DNA of 17,632 nt from RGIG2041 sp045532715. Its GTDB lineage: Bacteria; Bacillota; Clostridia; UBA1381; UMGS1253. The stretch's first letter is position 1, and each line of letters starts with the position of its first letter. The translations under genes and the position numbers were made by a program. The notes under the pieces are model-generated. The model made no database searches and was not told the origin of the DNA. It saw only the letters and a list, made by a program, of their open reading frames with translations. The stretch spans positions 1-17,632 of the forward strand of contig JAZSGM010000117.1 in assembly GCA_045532715.1 (NCBI GenBank). Reading direction: 5' to 3'. Positions 7,865 through 14,420 of the stretch are shown here, piece after piece.

Positions 7865-8060
7865 AAAATCTCACCTCGTTTAACCTGCATATCCTCTATA
7901 GCCATAAGAACCAATCCGCATAGGTCAGTTTCAAATGGCTACAATAAAAATGCCGCACCGAAAGGTGCGACAAAATAAAGCCAACAATGGCTAAAATACT
8001 TTGTATGCCGAACCTTCCATCTCAAAACGCATTTTCAATGTCAGGATACTTTTTGTTTAC
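7865..8060 (-). promoter_or_regulatory. hyd operon 5' leader, possible transcription attenuator
   Basis: About 195 nt separate the predicted start (near 8060) from the first hyd ATG. Reading along the minus strand it holds: a possible 13-codon ORF (7991-8032); a small hairpin AGCCA/TGGCT (7979-7992) followed by TTTATTTT; a strong GC hairpin with a T-run (7943-7971); and a further stem formed by TAGCCAT and ATGGCTA (7935-7941 with 7899-7905). The second copy of TAGCCAT, in the first hairpin, could compete for the same partner. The order promoter, structured leader, terminator, operon is that of a riboswitch or attenuator. I recognise no known riboswitch class, so the regulatory role is inferred. 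Confidence 0.5.
7943..7971 (-). terminator. intrinsic terminator upstream of the hyd operon
   Basis: On the minus strand GTCGCACC, loop TTTC, then GGTGCGGC (one G-T pair) followed by ATTTTTATT. It lies downstream of the hyd promoter and upstream of the first hyd gene. It may therefore end the radical SAM transcript coming from the right and also gate hyd transcription. Confidence 0.75.
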
Positions 8061-8066
8061 AGTTTA

Positions 8067-8095
8067 ATTATACGTCATTCCGTTTTGTTTGTCAA
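8067..8095 (-). promoter_or_regulatory. consensus sigma-A promoter of the hyd operon
   Basis: Minus-strand TTGACA (8090-8095), exactly 17 nt, then TATAAT (8067-8072): a perfect match to the housekeeping consensus. It begins 24 nt after the stop codon of the radical SAM gene. Confidence 0.85.
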
Positions 8096-8118
8096 TATTT
8101 TAACAAGGTTTTTATTTG

Positions 8119-8745
8119 TTAATTTTCTACATAGTGTCTTACGCGCAGCTTGCAGCCGTTTTGCTCGGCAAGCTTGCGGCAACGTTCAATATCTTCTTCG
8201 GGCATAATATCCACAATGCTCAAAAGCACATGCGGCACGTGCGCCGCCGCGCGATTGGCAAAGTCGAGCATGTAGTCAAAGCCGGCCTCGCCAAAGCAAC
8301 ACTTACAAATTTCGTCATACGATTTTGCATCCGGCGCATTCATACTGATAGACAGTGTATCTATCAGCCCACGAAGACGCGGTGTTACATCTGCTTTATG
8401 AATGGCATTCGCGTGGCCGTTTGTATTGATGCGCACACTGCATTTGTAATTTTTCTTGATATGCGCTGCAATCTCTAACAGGGTATCCAGGCGCATCGTC
8501 GGTTCACCGTAGCCACAAAACACAACCTCTTTGTAGCTGTCCACATCAAATTTGCCGAGCGCTTCAATCACGTCTGCCGCCGTCGGCTCCTTCGTCAGCC
8601 ACAAATCCGCATCGCCGCCCACACCGTTTTCATTGTTTCGAATACAAAAGGTGCATCTGTTTGTACATTTATTCGTTAAATTTACATACAGAAAGCCTTC
8701 GTGGTTTTCCTCGGCAAAATATTCATATACATATACATTACTCAT
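8119..8745 (-). CDS. minimal radical SAM protein, TatD-linked type
   Basis: A 208-residue radical SAM protein resembling the family usually annotated as TatD family-linked radical SAM. The cluster motif is C27-x3-C31-x2-C34 in NKCTNRCTFCIRN, and CGYGEPTMR (from residue 77) is the SAM-contacting GGEP-like motif. SVRINTNGHA and DTLSISMNAP are the following barrel strands typical of activase-like proteins. No extra ferredoxin domain is present, and no TatD gene is next to it here. An in-frame GTG at 8754 exists, but AGGTGA just upstream favours ATG 8745. That ribosome site overlaps the stop codon of the DUF711 gene, so the two should be translationally coupled. Its reaction is unknown. Confidence 0.85.
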   Translation of the reverse strand: MSNVYVYEYFAEENHEGFLYVNLTNKCTNRCTFCIRNNENGVGGDADLWLTKEPTAADVIEALGKFDVDSYKEVVFCGYGEPTMRLDTLLEIAAHIKKNYKCSVRINTNGHANAIHKADVTPRLRGLIDTLSISMNAPDAKSYDEICKCCFGEAGFDYMLDFANRAAAHVPHVLLSIVDIMPEEDIERCRKLAEQNGCKLRVRHYVEN

Positions 8746-8755
8746 CAAGCTCACC

Positions 8756-10120
8756 TTAGTTTCTCAGACTGTGCAACGGTGCCGGAATTCTGCCGCCGCG
8801 GTTCACAAACCCTTCGGAGCCGTAAGCATTCACCGGCTGTACCGGGCCACTGCCCAGAAGCCCGCCGAATTCCACAATATCGCCGACCTTTTTGCCCGGC
8901 GCCGGAATAATACGCACTGCCGTTGTCTTATTATTGACTACACCGATTGCCGCTTCATCGGCAATAATTGCCGAAATTGTCGCCGCGCTCGTATCGCCCG
9001 GCACAACAATCATGTCCAGACCAACCGAGCATACGCATGTCATAGCTTCTAATTTTTCAAGCGTCAATGCACCACACTGTGCAGCAGCAATCATACCGGC
9101 ATCCTCGCTAACCGGAATAAACGCACCGGAAAGTCCACCGACATAACCGGACGCCATAACGCCGCCCTTTTTCACAGCGTCATTGAGCATCGCAAGTGCT
9201 GCCGTTGTACCGTGCGTACCGCACTTTTCAACGCCCATTTCCTCTAATATATACGCAACCGAATCACCGACTGCCGGCGTCGGTGCGAGCGACAAATCTA
9301 CAATGCCGTACGGTACGCCGAGTCGCTTGGAAGCTTCCTGCGCAACGAGCTGGCCCATACGTGTAATCTTAAATGCCGTCTTTTTAATCGTTTCCGCTAC
9401 AAGACCAAAATCCGCCTGCGGACCGATTTTTTCAAGTGCACACTTCACAACGCCCGGGCCGCTGACACCGACATTGATGACACACTCACCCTCGCCGATA
9501 CCGTGGAATGCACCTGCCATAAACGGATTGTCTTCAACTGCATTTGCAAACACAACCAGCTTCGCGCAGGCAAAACCGCCGCTTTCTGCCGTCAGCGCTG
9601 CCGCCTGCTTCACAACCTCGCCCATCTGCTTTACGGCATCCATATTGATACCGGCACGGGTGGTTGCCACATTGACAGACGAACAAACTCTCTGCGTCTC
9701 GGCAAGTGCCTGCGGAATGGACGCTATCAGCATCTCATCGCCCTTGGTATAGTGCTTATGCACCAACGCGCTGTAGCCACCGATAAAGTTTACCCCCGTA
9801 GTGATTGCCGCACGGTCAAGCGCCTTTGCAATTTTTACGCAGTCCTCCGTCGATTTCGCGTGTTCGCACAAAATCGAAATCGGCGTCACGGAAATACGCT
9901 TGTTGATAATCGGAATACCGTATTCAATTTCAATATCCTCACCGACCTTGACCAGATCCTTGGCATAGGTGGTGATTTTTTTATAGACCTTTTCGCACAT
10001 CGCATCAATGTCCGGATCTGAGCAGTCGCGCAGCGAAATACCCATCGTGATGGTACGGATGTCCAGATGCTCACGGTCGAGCATTTTTATGGTTTCTATA
10101 ATCTCAAAAGGATTTAACAT
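8756..10120 (-). CDS. DUF711 / UPF0210 'PFL family' protein
   Basis: A 454-residue protein of the conserved UPF0210/DUF711 family, called PFL family because its fold recalls pyruvate formate-lyase. Recognisable family segments are RTITMGISLRDC near the N-terminus, NFIGGYSALVHKH, GAFHGIGEGECVINVGVSGPG, and the extreme C-terminal RGGRIPAPLHS. It lacks the RVSGY glycyl-radical motif that PflB in this same window carries, so a PFL reaction should not be assumed. No signal peptide or membrane segment is seen. The ATG at 10120 follows GGAGGG by about 7 nt; an upstream TTG at 10135 overlaps that site and is unlikely. It lies between the ACT-domain gene and the radical SAM gene; the ACT/DUF711 pairing is common in Firmicutes. 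Biochemical role unknown. Confidence 0.93.
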   Translation of the reverse strand: MLNPFEIIETIKMLDREHLDIRTITMGISLRDCSDPDIDAMCEKVYKKITTYAKDLVKVGEDIEIEYGIPIINKRISVTPISILCEHAKSTEDCVKIAKALDRAAITTGVNFIGGYSALVHKHYTKGDEMLIASIPQALAETQRVCSSVNVATTRAGINMDAVKQMGEVVKQAAALTAESGGFACAKLVVFANAVEDNPFMAGAFHGIGEGECVINVGVSGPGVVKCALEKIGPQADFGLVAETIKKTAFKITRMGQLVAQEASKRLGVPYGIVDLSLAPTPAVGDSVAYILEEMGVEKCGTHGTTAALAMLNDAVKKGGVMASGYVGGLSGAFIPVSEDAGMIAAAQCGALTLEKLEAMTCVCSVGLDMIVVPGDTSAATISAIIADEAAIGVVNNKTTAVRIIPAPGKKVGDIVEFGGLLGSGPVQPVNAYGSEGFVNRGGRIPAPLHSLRN

Positions 10121-10162
10121 AAATCGTCCCTCCAAAGCAAAAGCGCAAAGATACGCCTGTGC

Positions 10163-10432
10163 TTATATTCTGTGCATAGAATTAAAAATGTCCTCATGCT
10201 GAATGCGAATGGATACACCCAGCTCCTGTGCAATTTCATCGAGCGCCTTGGAAATTTCGGCAAACGGCACATTGGCTTCCTTTACATCCACCAACATAAC
10301 CATCGTAAAAATCTTATCCATAATCGTCTGCGAAATATCCAGAATGTTTACATTCACCTTCGCCAATACATTGGTTACGGAAGCAATAATGCCCACTCTG
10401 TCCGAACCGAGAACTGTAATAACCGCTTTCAT
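10163..10432 (-). CDS. ACT-domain protein, UPF0237 type
   Basis: An 89-residue stand-alone ACT domain, usual length for UPF0237. The N-terminus MKAVITVLGSDRVGIIASVT has the GxDrpGI ligand-binding turn typical of ACT domains, followed by helix VTNVLAKVNVNILDI, strand FTMVMLVDV and a final helix around EISKALDEIAQEL. ACT domains bind small ligands, often amino acids, and regulate partners; the ligand here is unknown. The ATG at 10432 has AAAGGAGAC about 8 nt upstream. It precedes the DUF711 gene by 42 nt, with no terminator between them, which suggests it modulates that protein (inference). Confidence 0.92.
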   Translation of the reverse strand: MKAVITVLGSDRVGIIASVTNVLAKVNVNILDISQTIMDKIFTMVMLVDVKEANVPFAEISKALDEIAQELGVSIRIQHEDIFNSMHRI

Positions 10433-10458
10433 ACTTTTCGTCTCCTTTATGTAATTCA

Positions 10459-10476
10459 GGCGTGCAACTGCACGCC
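10459..10476. repeat. GC-rich hairpin between VanW and ACT genes
   Basis: GGCGTGCA, 2-nt centre, TGCACGCC. On the minus strand it is followed by TGAATTAC and has no T-run, so it is a poor terminator. Transcription from the VanW gene probably continues into the ACT gene, perhaps with reduced level or altered mRNA stability. Confidence 0.55.
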
Positions 10477-10491
10477 CAAAGTTTTATTGCA

Positions 10492-12306
10492 TCAAATACC
10501 GTCCGGAATTTGCAAATTGTTATAAATCTCCTGCGCACTGCCGGCATCGCCTTCGATAACCACATCTCCGCCTGTCGGTTGAGACGGTACACTCCCCTCC
10601 GGCACCACCGGTGCATTCGGGTCAACCGGCGCATTCGGATCCACCGGTGCGTTTGGATCCACCTCCGGCGTCGGTCCGACACGCAGAATTCGATTTACCA
10701 TTCTGTATACACTCTTATGCAACAATGTATTGGAAACCTGCTTCCCGTTTTCCGTAATAATTTTGTACGTATTGATTACAGCACCGTTGAAGCCCTCACC
10801 GTCTTCGATTTCCTTCCCCGGCTCCAGCGTTGCATCGTTTACAATCGTTGTTCCGTATGGGGTATAGCTGATACGTTCTGTCTTAATCTCTACTTTTCTT
10901 CCCGGATGCTCATCTGTTCCCAGAATCTGTACATTCACTGTACCTGCGCCTGCCTTGCACACAATCTTAATCGGCGCATTTGTATTGTTCTTGAATCTGA
11001 AATCAAGCGAGCCGTAGGCAACGGTTGCGTCCATGCCCAGCGGCGCATAGTGCACCTCAAGTGTATGCTCATGACGTTCAACAACTTCTAAATCCGCATA
11101 GAGCACAGCGGCATAAATGGTTGAGCTCGTCTGACAGATACCGCCGCCGAGTCCATCCACCATCTTATTGTTTTCATAAACCGATGCCGCCTTAAAGCCA
11201 CGTTCATACGTACGCTCACCGACTATCTTATTATAAGAAAACTCATCGCCCGGCAACAGGATCGTGCCGTCAACGTACTTTGCCGCGAGCTCCACATTGT
11301 TGGAACGCGGACGGTTGGATGTCATATACTTGGTCGAATACTTACCCAGTTCGTTTACAAACAAGGTTTTATTGATATCTGCTGCCTTTACGGAAGCCTC
11401 CGTCACATTCAGCGCAATGATTACATCCTCACTGTTCTCACCAAAGCCTGCAAGCTGACGGGTTACTTCTGCCTTATCAAAATCCTTGCCGTTGACTTCC
11501 GGCGTGATAATCAATTCTTTTCCTTCAACCGTATAATGTGCATCGACCGCTTCACAGTAAACCATTGCATGTAAATCATCCACGTCAATCTGTGACGGCT
11601 GTGCCTTTGTCATTGAAAGCGTATATGTGCCGCCTCCGGCTACAACTGCCTCCTCAAAGCTTTTGCGCATTTGCTCAAAATCCACACCCGTACCCGCCTG
11701 ACCGGCACTGATTCGGATTGTATCTTCCTGAACGGCAATTTCATGCTGCTTCAAGCTGCCGCCACATTTTTCAGAAAGCGCAGCTGACACGTCTGCAAGC
11801 GCGAGATAATCATAGGTATAAACCGGGGCAAGCGCTTTGTCCGCAAACAGTGCGCCAAATGCCGAAAACAAATTCTTTCTTCCGTGTGCTACTGCCGCAG
11901 CCGCCGTCTTTTGTGCATCAATCACCAAAGACACATCCTGCGCCTTTACGGTTTCGCTTTGCCCCTCGCAATTGAAGGTCACCGCAAAATCGGTAAACAC
12001 ATCTGCTTCTTCCATCAATGCAACAATTTCGCTCTCCGTTTTTCCGCCGACCTCTATGCCAAGAACAGACACGCCTTCTTTTGCCAAAGAACGATCGCCG
12101 GCATACATCGAAAAGCTCGATACCGCCAAAAACAAAATCAGAAAAAATGCTACAATGCCACCTGCAACCAATGCAGCTCTGCTCGGTACAGCCGTTTTTT
12201 CCTTCTTTGTTACAGTTTTCTTCTGTGTATTCTCACTCGCTGCTGCGCGTTTTCTTCGCGCAGAGGTATGTGTTTGTCTTTCAGACTTTCTTTCAGCCAC
12301 AGTCAT
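10492..12306 (-). CDS. membrane-anchored VanW-domain cell-wall protein
   Basis: A 604-residue envelope protein (602 if it starts at GTG). A basic cytoplasmic tail (1-44, rich in K/R) precedes one membrane helix at about 45-67. Residues ~75-320 look like two putative peptidoglycan-binding (PG_binding_4/YoaR-type) domains. The VanW domain follows (about 322-464), with GDEFSYN, GERTYERGF and GGGICQTSS (387-395). Residues ~468-544 resemble a G5-like domain, and the C-terminal tail holds three VDPNAP repeats. The exact function of VanW domains is unknown; the architecture indicates a peptidoglycan-associated extracytoplasmic role. The start is uncertain: ATG 12306 lies only 1-2 nt from GGAG, whereas in-frame GTG 12300 is 7 nt from it and may be the true start. 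Divergent from the 3D-domain gene. Confidence 0.92.
   Translation of the reverse strand: MTVAERKSERQTHTSARRKRAAASENTQKKTVTKKEKTAVPSRAALVAGGIVAFFLILFLAVSSFSMYAGDRSLAKEGVSVLGIEVGGKTESEIVALMEEADVFTDFAVTFNCEGQSETVKAQDVSLVIDAQKTAAAAVAHGRKNLFSAFGALFADKALAPVYTYDYLALADVSAALSEKCGGSLKQHEIAVQEDTIRISAGQAGTGVDFEQMRKSFEEAVVAGGGTYTLSMTKAQPSQIDVDDLHAMVYCEAVDAHYTVEGKELIITPEVNGKDFDKAEVTRQLAGFGENSEDVIIALNVTEASVKAADINKTLFVNELGKYSTKYMTSNRPRSNNVELAAKYVDGTILLPGDEFSYNKIVGERTYERGFKAASVYENNKMVDGLGGGICQTSSTIYAAVLYADLEVVERHEHTLEVHYAPLGMDATVAYGSLDFRFKNNTNAPIKIVCKAGAGTVNVQILGTDEHPGRKVEIKTERISYTPYGTTIVNDATLEPGKEIEDGEGFNGAVINTYKIITENGKQVSNTLLHKSVYRMVNRILRVGPTPEVDPNAPVDPNAPVDPNAPVVPEGSVPSQPTGGDVVIEGDAGSAQEIYNNLQIPDGI
10609..10662 (-). 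repeat. three 18-bp tandem repeats encoding VDPNAP
   Basis: Three consecutive 18-bp units (10609-10626, 10627-10644, 10645-10662) encode residues 549-566 of the VanW protein as VDPNAP three times, with a few silent differences. It is a Pro-rich linker in the C-terminal tail. Confidence 0.9.
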
Positions 12307-12346
12307 TCTCCTTTTTTGCTTATTATACTCAATATGACTTCATTTT

Positions 12347-12375
12347 ATTTTACTACAAATCCAAAGGCTTGTAAA
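12347..12375 (-). promoter_or_regulatory. predicted promoter of the VanW gene
   Basis: Minus-strand TTTACA (12370-12375), 17-nt spacer, TAAAAT (12347-12352); each hexamer is one mismatch from consensus. Predicted start near 12340 leaves a leader of about 35 nt. It is the only clear promoter I see for the four genes down to 8119. Confidence 0.65.
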
Positions 12376-12440
12376 GCGAATTTGCGCAAAATTCAATACA
12401 AAAATTTTCCCAGTCTCAAGCAGTTTTTAGCTATTTTTTA

Positions 12441-12471
12441 CCACCTATGGTATATTTTATTCCATAGGTGG
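12441..12471. repeat. perfect 10-bp inverted repeat between the divergent cell-wall genes
   Basis: CCACCTATGG (12441-12450), an 11-nt AT-rich centre, and CCATAGGTGG (12462-12471). Neither strand has a T-run after it, so it is not a classic terminator. It is followed at once by the 12-bp palindrome ACAATATATTGT (12472-12483). The position between two divergent promoters suggests an operator, but no regulator is known. Confidence 0.7.
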
Positions 12472-12612
12472 ACAATATATTGTTAAAACACTTGTAACAT
12501 TTTCGCGTTTTGCAGCATCGTTTTTTAATAGCAAATCCCAAAGAACCGCGATAAATTCAGCATTTTAAAATATAAAGCCGCATAAAATTATTACAAAAAT
12601 ATTAAAAAAGTA

Positions 12613-12641
12613 TTGACAAATCCACCAAATGCCGTTAAAAT
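12613..12641 (+). promoter_or_regulatory. predicted promoter of the G5/3D-domain gene
   Basis: TTGACA (12613-12618), exactly 17 nt, TAAAAT (12636-12641). The start would be near 12648, so the leader is very short and consists of little more than the ribosome-binding site. Confidence 0.8.
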
Positions 12642-12665
12642 AGTGCAACGAGGGAGATGAATAAA

Positions 12666-13523
12666 ATGAATGCTGTAAAGAAATTCTTTCAGCCGAGCAC
12701 AAGATTGTTCGTTACGATCGGTCTTCTCGCGCTCGCCATTGCGTTTGCCCTGACGATGTATTTTTACACCGTCGTACTCGCAGCGAGCTCCGAAATCTCG
12801 ATTCTCGACGGGAATAGCGCAATCTTGGTCAATACCTCTCAAACAACAGTGCAGGCCATTTTAGACGACGCCGGTATTCGGTTAAACCCGCTTGATACCA
12901 TCCGCCCTGCACGAAACGCAGAAGTTCCGGAAAACGGACAAATTGTCATCACGAGAGTTGTATATGAGAAGGTCATAGAGGAAAATCCGATTCCCTATGC
13001 TACCACTGAGGTTCAATCGGCTGCCCTGCTCTGGGGCGAAAGACAGGTTTCAACCGCCGGCGTAAACGGCGCAGAAACCGCAATCTACACTGTAAAAAAA
13101 GTAAACGGCGTCGAAACAGAGCGCGTTGAGGTATCACGTCAAATCACACGCGAAGCCGTAGACGAGGATGTCACCGTCGGCACAAAAGTGACCGCAGAAG
13201 CCTTAGAAGCCGCAGGTGCAAAATACATTACCTGCACAGCAACTGCCTATGACGGTTCCTATGCTACACTCGGCTACTATAACCCAAAAACCGCACTCGG
13301 TAAAACACCGACCGTCGGTACGGTTGCCGTTGACCCGCGTGTAATTCCACTTGGCAAAAAGCTCTACATCGAAACCGTTGACGGTAGCTATGTCTATGGT
13401 GAAAGCTTTGCCGGCGACACCGGTGGCGCCATCAAGGGCAACCGCGTCGATTTGTTTATGGCAAGCCGCTCAGACGCACTCGCTTTCGGCAGACGCCAGG
13501 TAAAAGTTTATATTTTGGACTAA
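12666..13523 (+). CDS. secreted or membrane-anchored G5/3D-domain cell-wall protein (YabE/resuscitation-factor-like)
   Basis: A 285-residue predicted peptidoglycan hydrolase. A hydrophobic segment at about 14-38 serves as signal or anchor. A ubiquitin-like DUF348 repeat follows (about 42-92, with the typical TVQAILDDAGI), then a G5 domain (about 95-174) and a C-terminal 3D domain (about 185-285). The three aspartates that name the 3D domain are visible in AVDPRVIPLG (D223), AGDTGGAIKG (D251) and RVDLF (D262). These domains form the double-psi beta-barrel of MltA-like lytic transglycosylases. Start ATG 12666 lies 9 nt after AGGGAG (12651-12656); the in-frame ATG at 12657 directly abuts that site and is unlikely. 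The stop codon lies inside a large terminator. The pairing with the divergent VanW gene points to shared cell-wall remodelling. Confidence 0.93.
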   Translation: MNAVKKFFQPSTRLFVTIGLLALAIAFALTMYFYTVVLAASSEISILDGNSAILVNTSQTTVQAILDDAGIRLNPLDTIRPARNAEVPENGQIVITRVVYEKVIEENPIPYATTEVQSAALLWGERQVSTAGVNGAETAIYTVKKVNGVETERVEVSRQITREAVDEDVTVGTKVTAEALEAAGAKYITCTATAYDGSYATLGYYNPKTALGKTPTVGTVAVDPRVIPLGKKLYIETVDGSYVYGESFAGDTGGAIKGNRVDLFMASRSDALAFGRRQVKVYILD

Positions 13524-13560
13524 ATAAAAAGGACCGTGCGACGGTCCTTTTTATTTAGTC
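13518..13560. terminator. perfect 20-bp bidirectional terminator
   Basis: A perfect inverted repeat with arms at 13518-13537 and 13541-13560 and only a GCG loop. The core is AAAAAGGACCGT/ACGGTCCTTTTT, so both strands end in a T-run. The 3D-domain stop codon (13521-13523) lies in the left arm. It separates the convergent 3D and SSB genes. Confidence 0.93.
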
Positions 13561-13579
13561 ACAACATCTGCTTTTACCT

Positions 13580-14203
13580 TTACTCCTCTGCTACTTCCAT
13601 TTTTCCCACCGATACCTCATAAGCCGTTTTTGTAATGCTGTTTTCTTCGTCGATGCGCTTAACGTACTCGCGTGACTGAATTCTGCCCCAAAGACGGATG
13701 TGCGTACCAACTGCCAGATCGCGGCAAAAACGCGCATTTCTTCCCCATGCAATTGCAGGAATATAGTCCGATTTATTATAGGCGCGATTAACTGCAATCA
13801 ACACATCGGCAATTTCACGCCCGAACGGTGTTGTCCGATAAATTGGTGTCTTACAGATATATCCGTCCAAAAATATACGGTTCGGGTCTGCAAGTGCAGC
13901 AGCATCCGCAACACAAATATCCTTCGCAAATACCGTCAGCACAAGCCGATTGCCGTTGCCCGAATAATTATTATAGGAACGGAACTGTCCCATAACCGTC
14001 AGACAGCATCCGCACGTAATTGAAATCCCCGCAAGCAAGCGTTCCGAAACCAGAACATTGATTACATCACTTGCATCACTGAGTCGCGCAATGCGCATAG
14101 AAAATATGTAAAACTGCTCGGCATACACCGTATGACTGTGTTCAGGCAGGCTTTCTACCGTGCCGGACACAATGACTTGATTGTTTTCTCGATTGTCCGT
14201 CAT
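13580..14203 (-). CDS. single-stranded-DNA-binding protein with tandem OB folds
   Basis: A 207-residue protein. The C-terminal half (about 108-203) is a clear SSB-type OB fold: LDGYICKTPIYRTTPFGREI, then DVLIAVNRAYNKSDYIP, AWGRNAR, and GRIQSREY, ending in AYEVSVGKME. The N-terminal half (about 8-98) looks like a second, diverged OB fold: VIVSGTVES, FYIFSMRIARL, LLAGI, LTVMGQFRSY. Canonical bacterial SSB has one OB fold and an acidic C-terminal tip (DDDIPF-like) for partner recruitment; here the protein ends VAEE without that tip. It is therefore probably an accessory or specialised SSB, not the main replication SSB; role otherwise unknown. The ATG at 14203 is preceded by AGAGGAG about 8 nt away. 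No clear promoter is seen upstream. Confidence 0.82.
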   Translation of the reverse strand: MTDNRENNQVIVSGTVESLPEHSHTVYAEQFYIFSMRIARLSDASDVINVLVSERLLAGISITCGCCLTVMGQFRSYNNYSGNGNRLVLTVFAKDICVADAAALADPNRIFLDGYICKTPIYRTTPFGREIADVLIAVNRAYNKSDYIPAIAWGRNARFCRDLAVGTHIRLWGRIQSREYVKRIDEENSITKTAYEVSVGKMEVAEE

Positions 14204-14336
14204 TTTACCGCTCCTCTTTTTGCAATGTTCTATGATACTCTATTCGCCATACAGGAAATTTATGCATAATAATTTCAGCACATAACCTATAGTTTTTGTA
14301 GGAATTGTAGAAGATGCACCAAACAAGCTAAAACAG

Positions 14337-14365
14337 TTGACGATTCCGGTCTTTTCTGGTACAAT
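14337..14365 (+). promoter_or_regulatory. predicted promoter of pflB
   Basis: TTGACG (14337-14342), 17-nt spacer, TACAAT (14360-14365), each hexamer one mismatch from consensus. The leader is about 50 nt and contains a small AGCG/CGCT hairpin before AAAGGGG (14406-14412). I see no obvious Rex or catabolite-repression site. The rest of 14204-14336 is AT-rich without a recognisable element. Confidence 0.7.
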
Positions 14366-14420
14366 GTAATGTGCTCCAATAGCGTTATATCGCTTTGGCA
14401 GCAAGAAAGGGGCGATAACT

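Noticed and set aside
9183..10021. Two long plus-strand open frames opposite DUF711
   Set aside because: Both are complementary to a well-conserved DUF711 protein, lack ribosome sites and resemble no family.
11884..12486. A 200-codon plus-strand open frame across the VanW N-terminus and upstream region
   Set aside because: It is antisense to the VanW start, promoter and inverted repeat, with very low-complexity Ser/Phe/Leu composition.
12481..12498. A possible WalR box upstream of the 3D-domain gene
   Set aside because: The half sites TGTTAA and TGTAAC are separated by 6 nt, not the expected 5, and lie more than 110 nt from the promoter.
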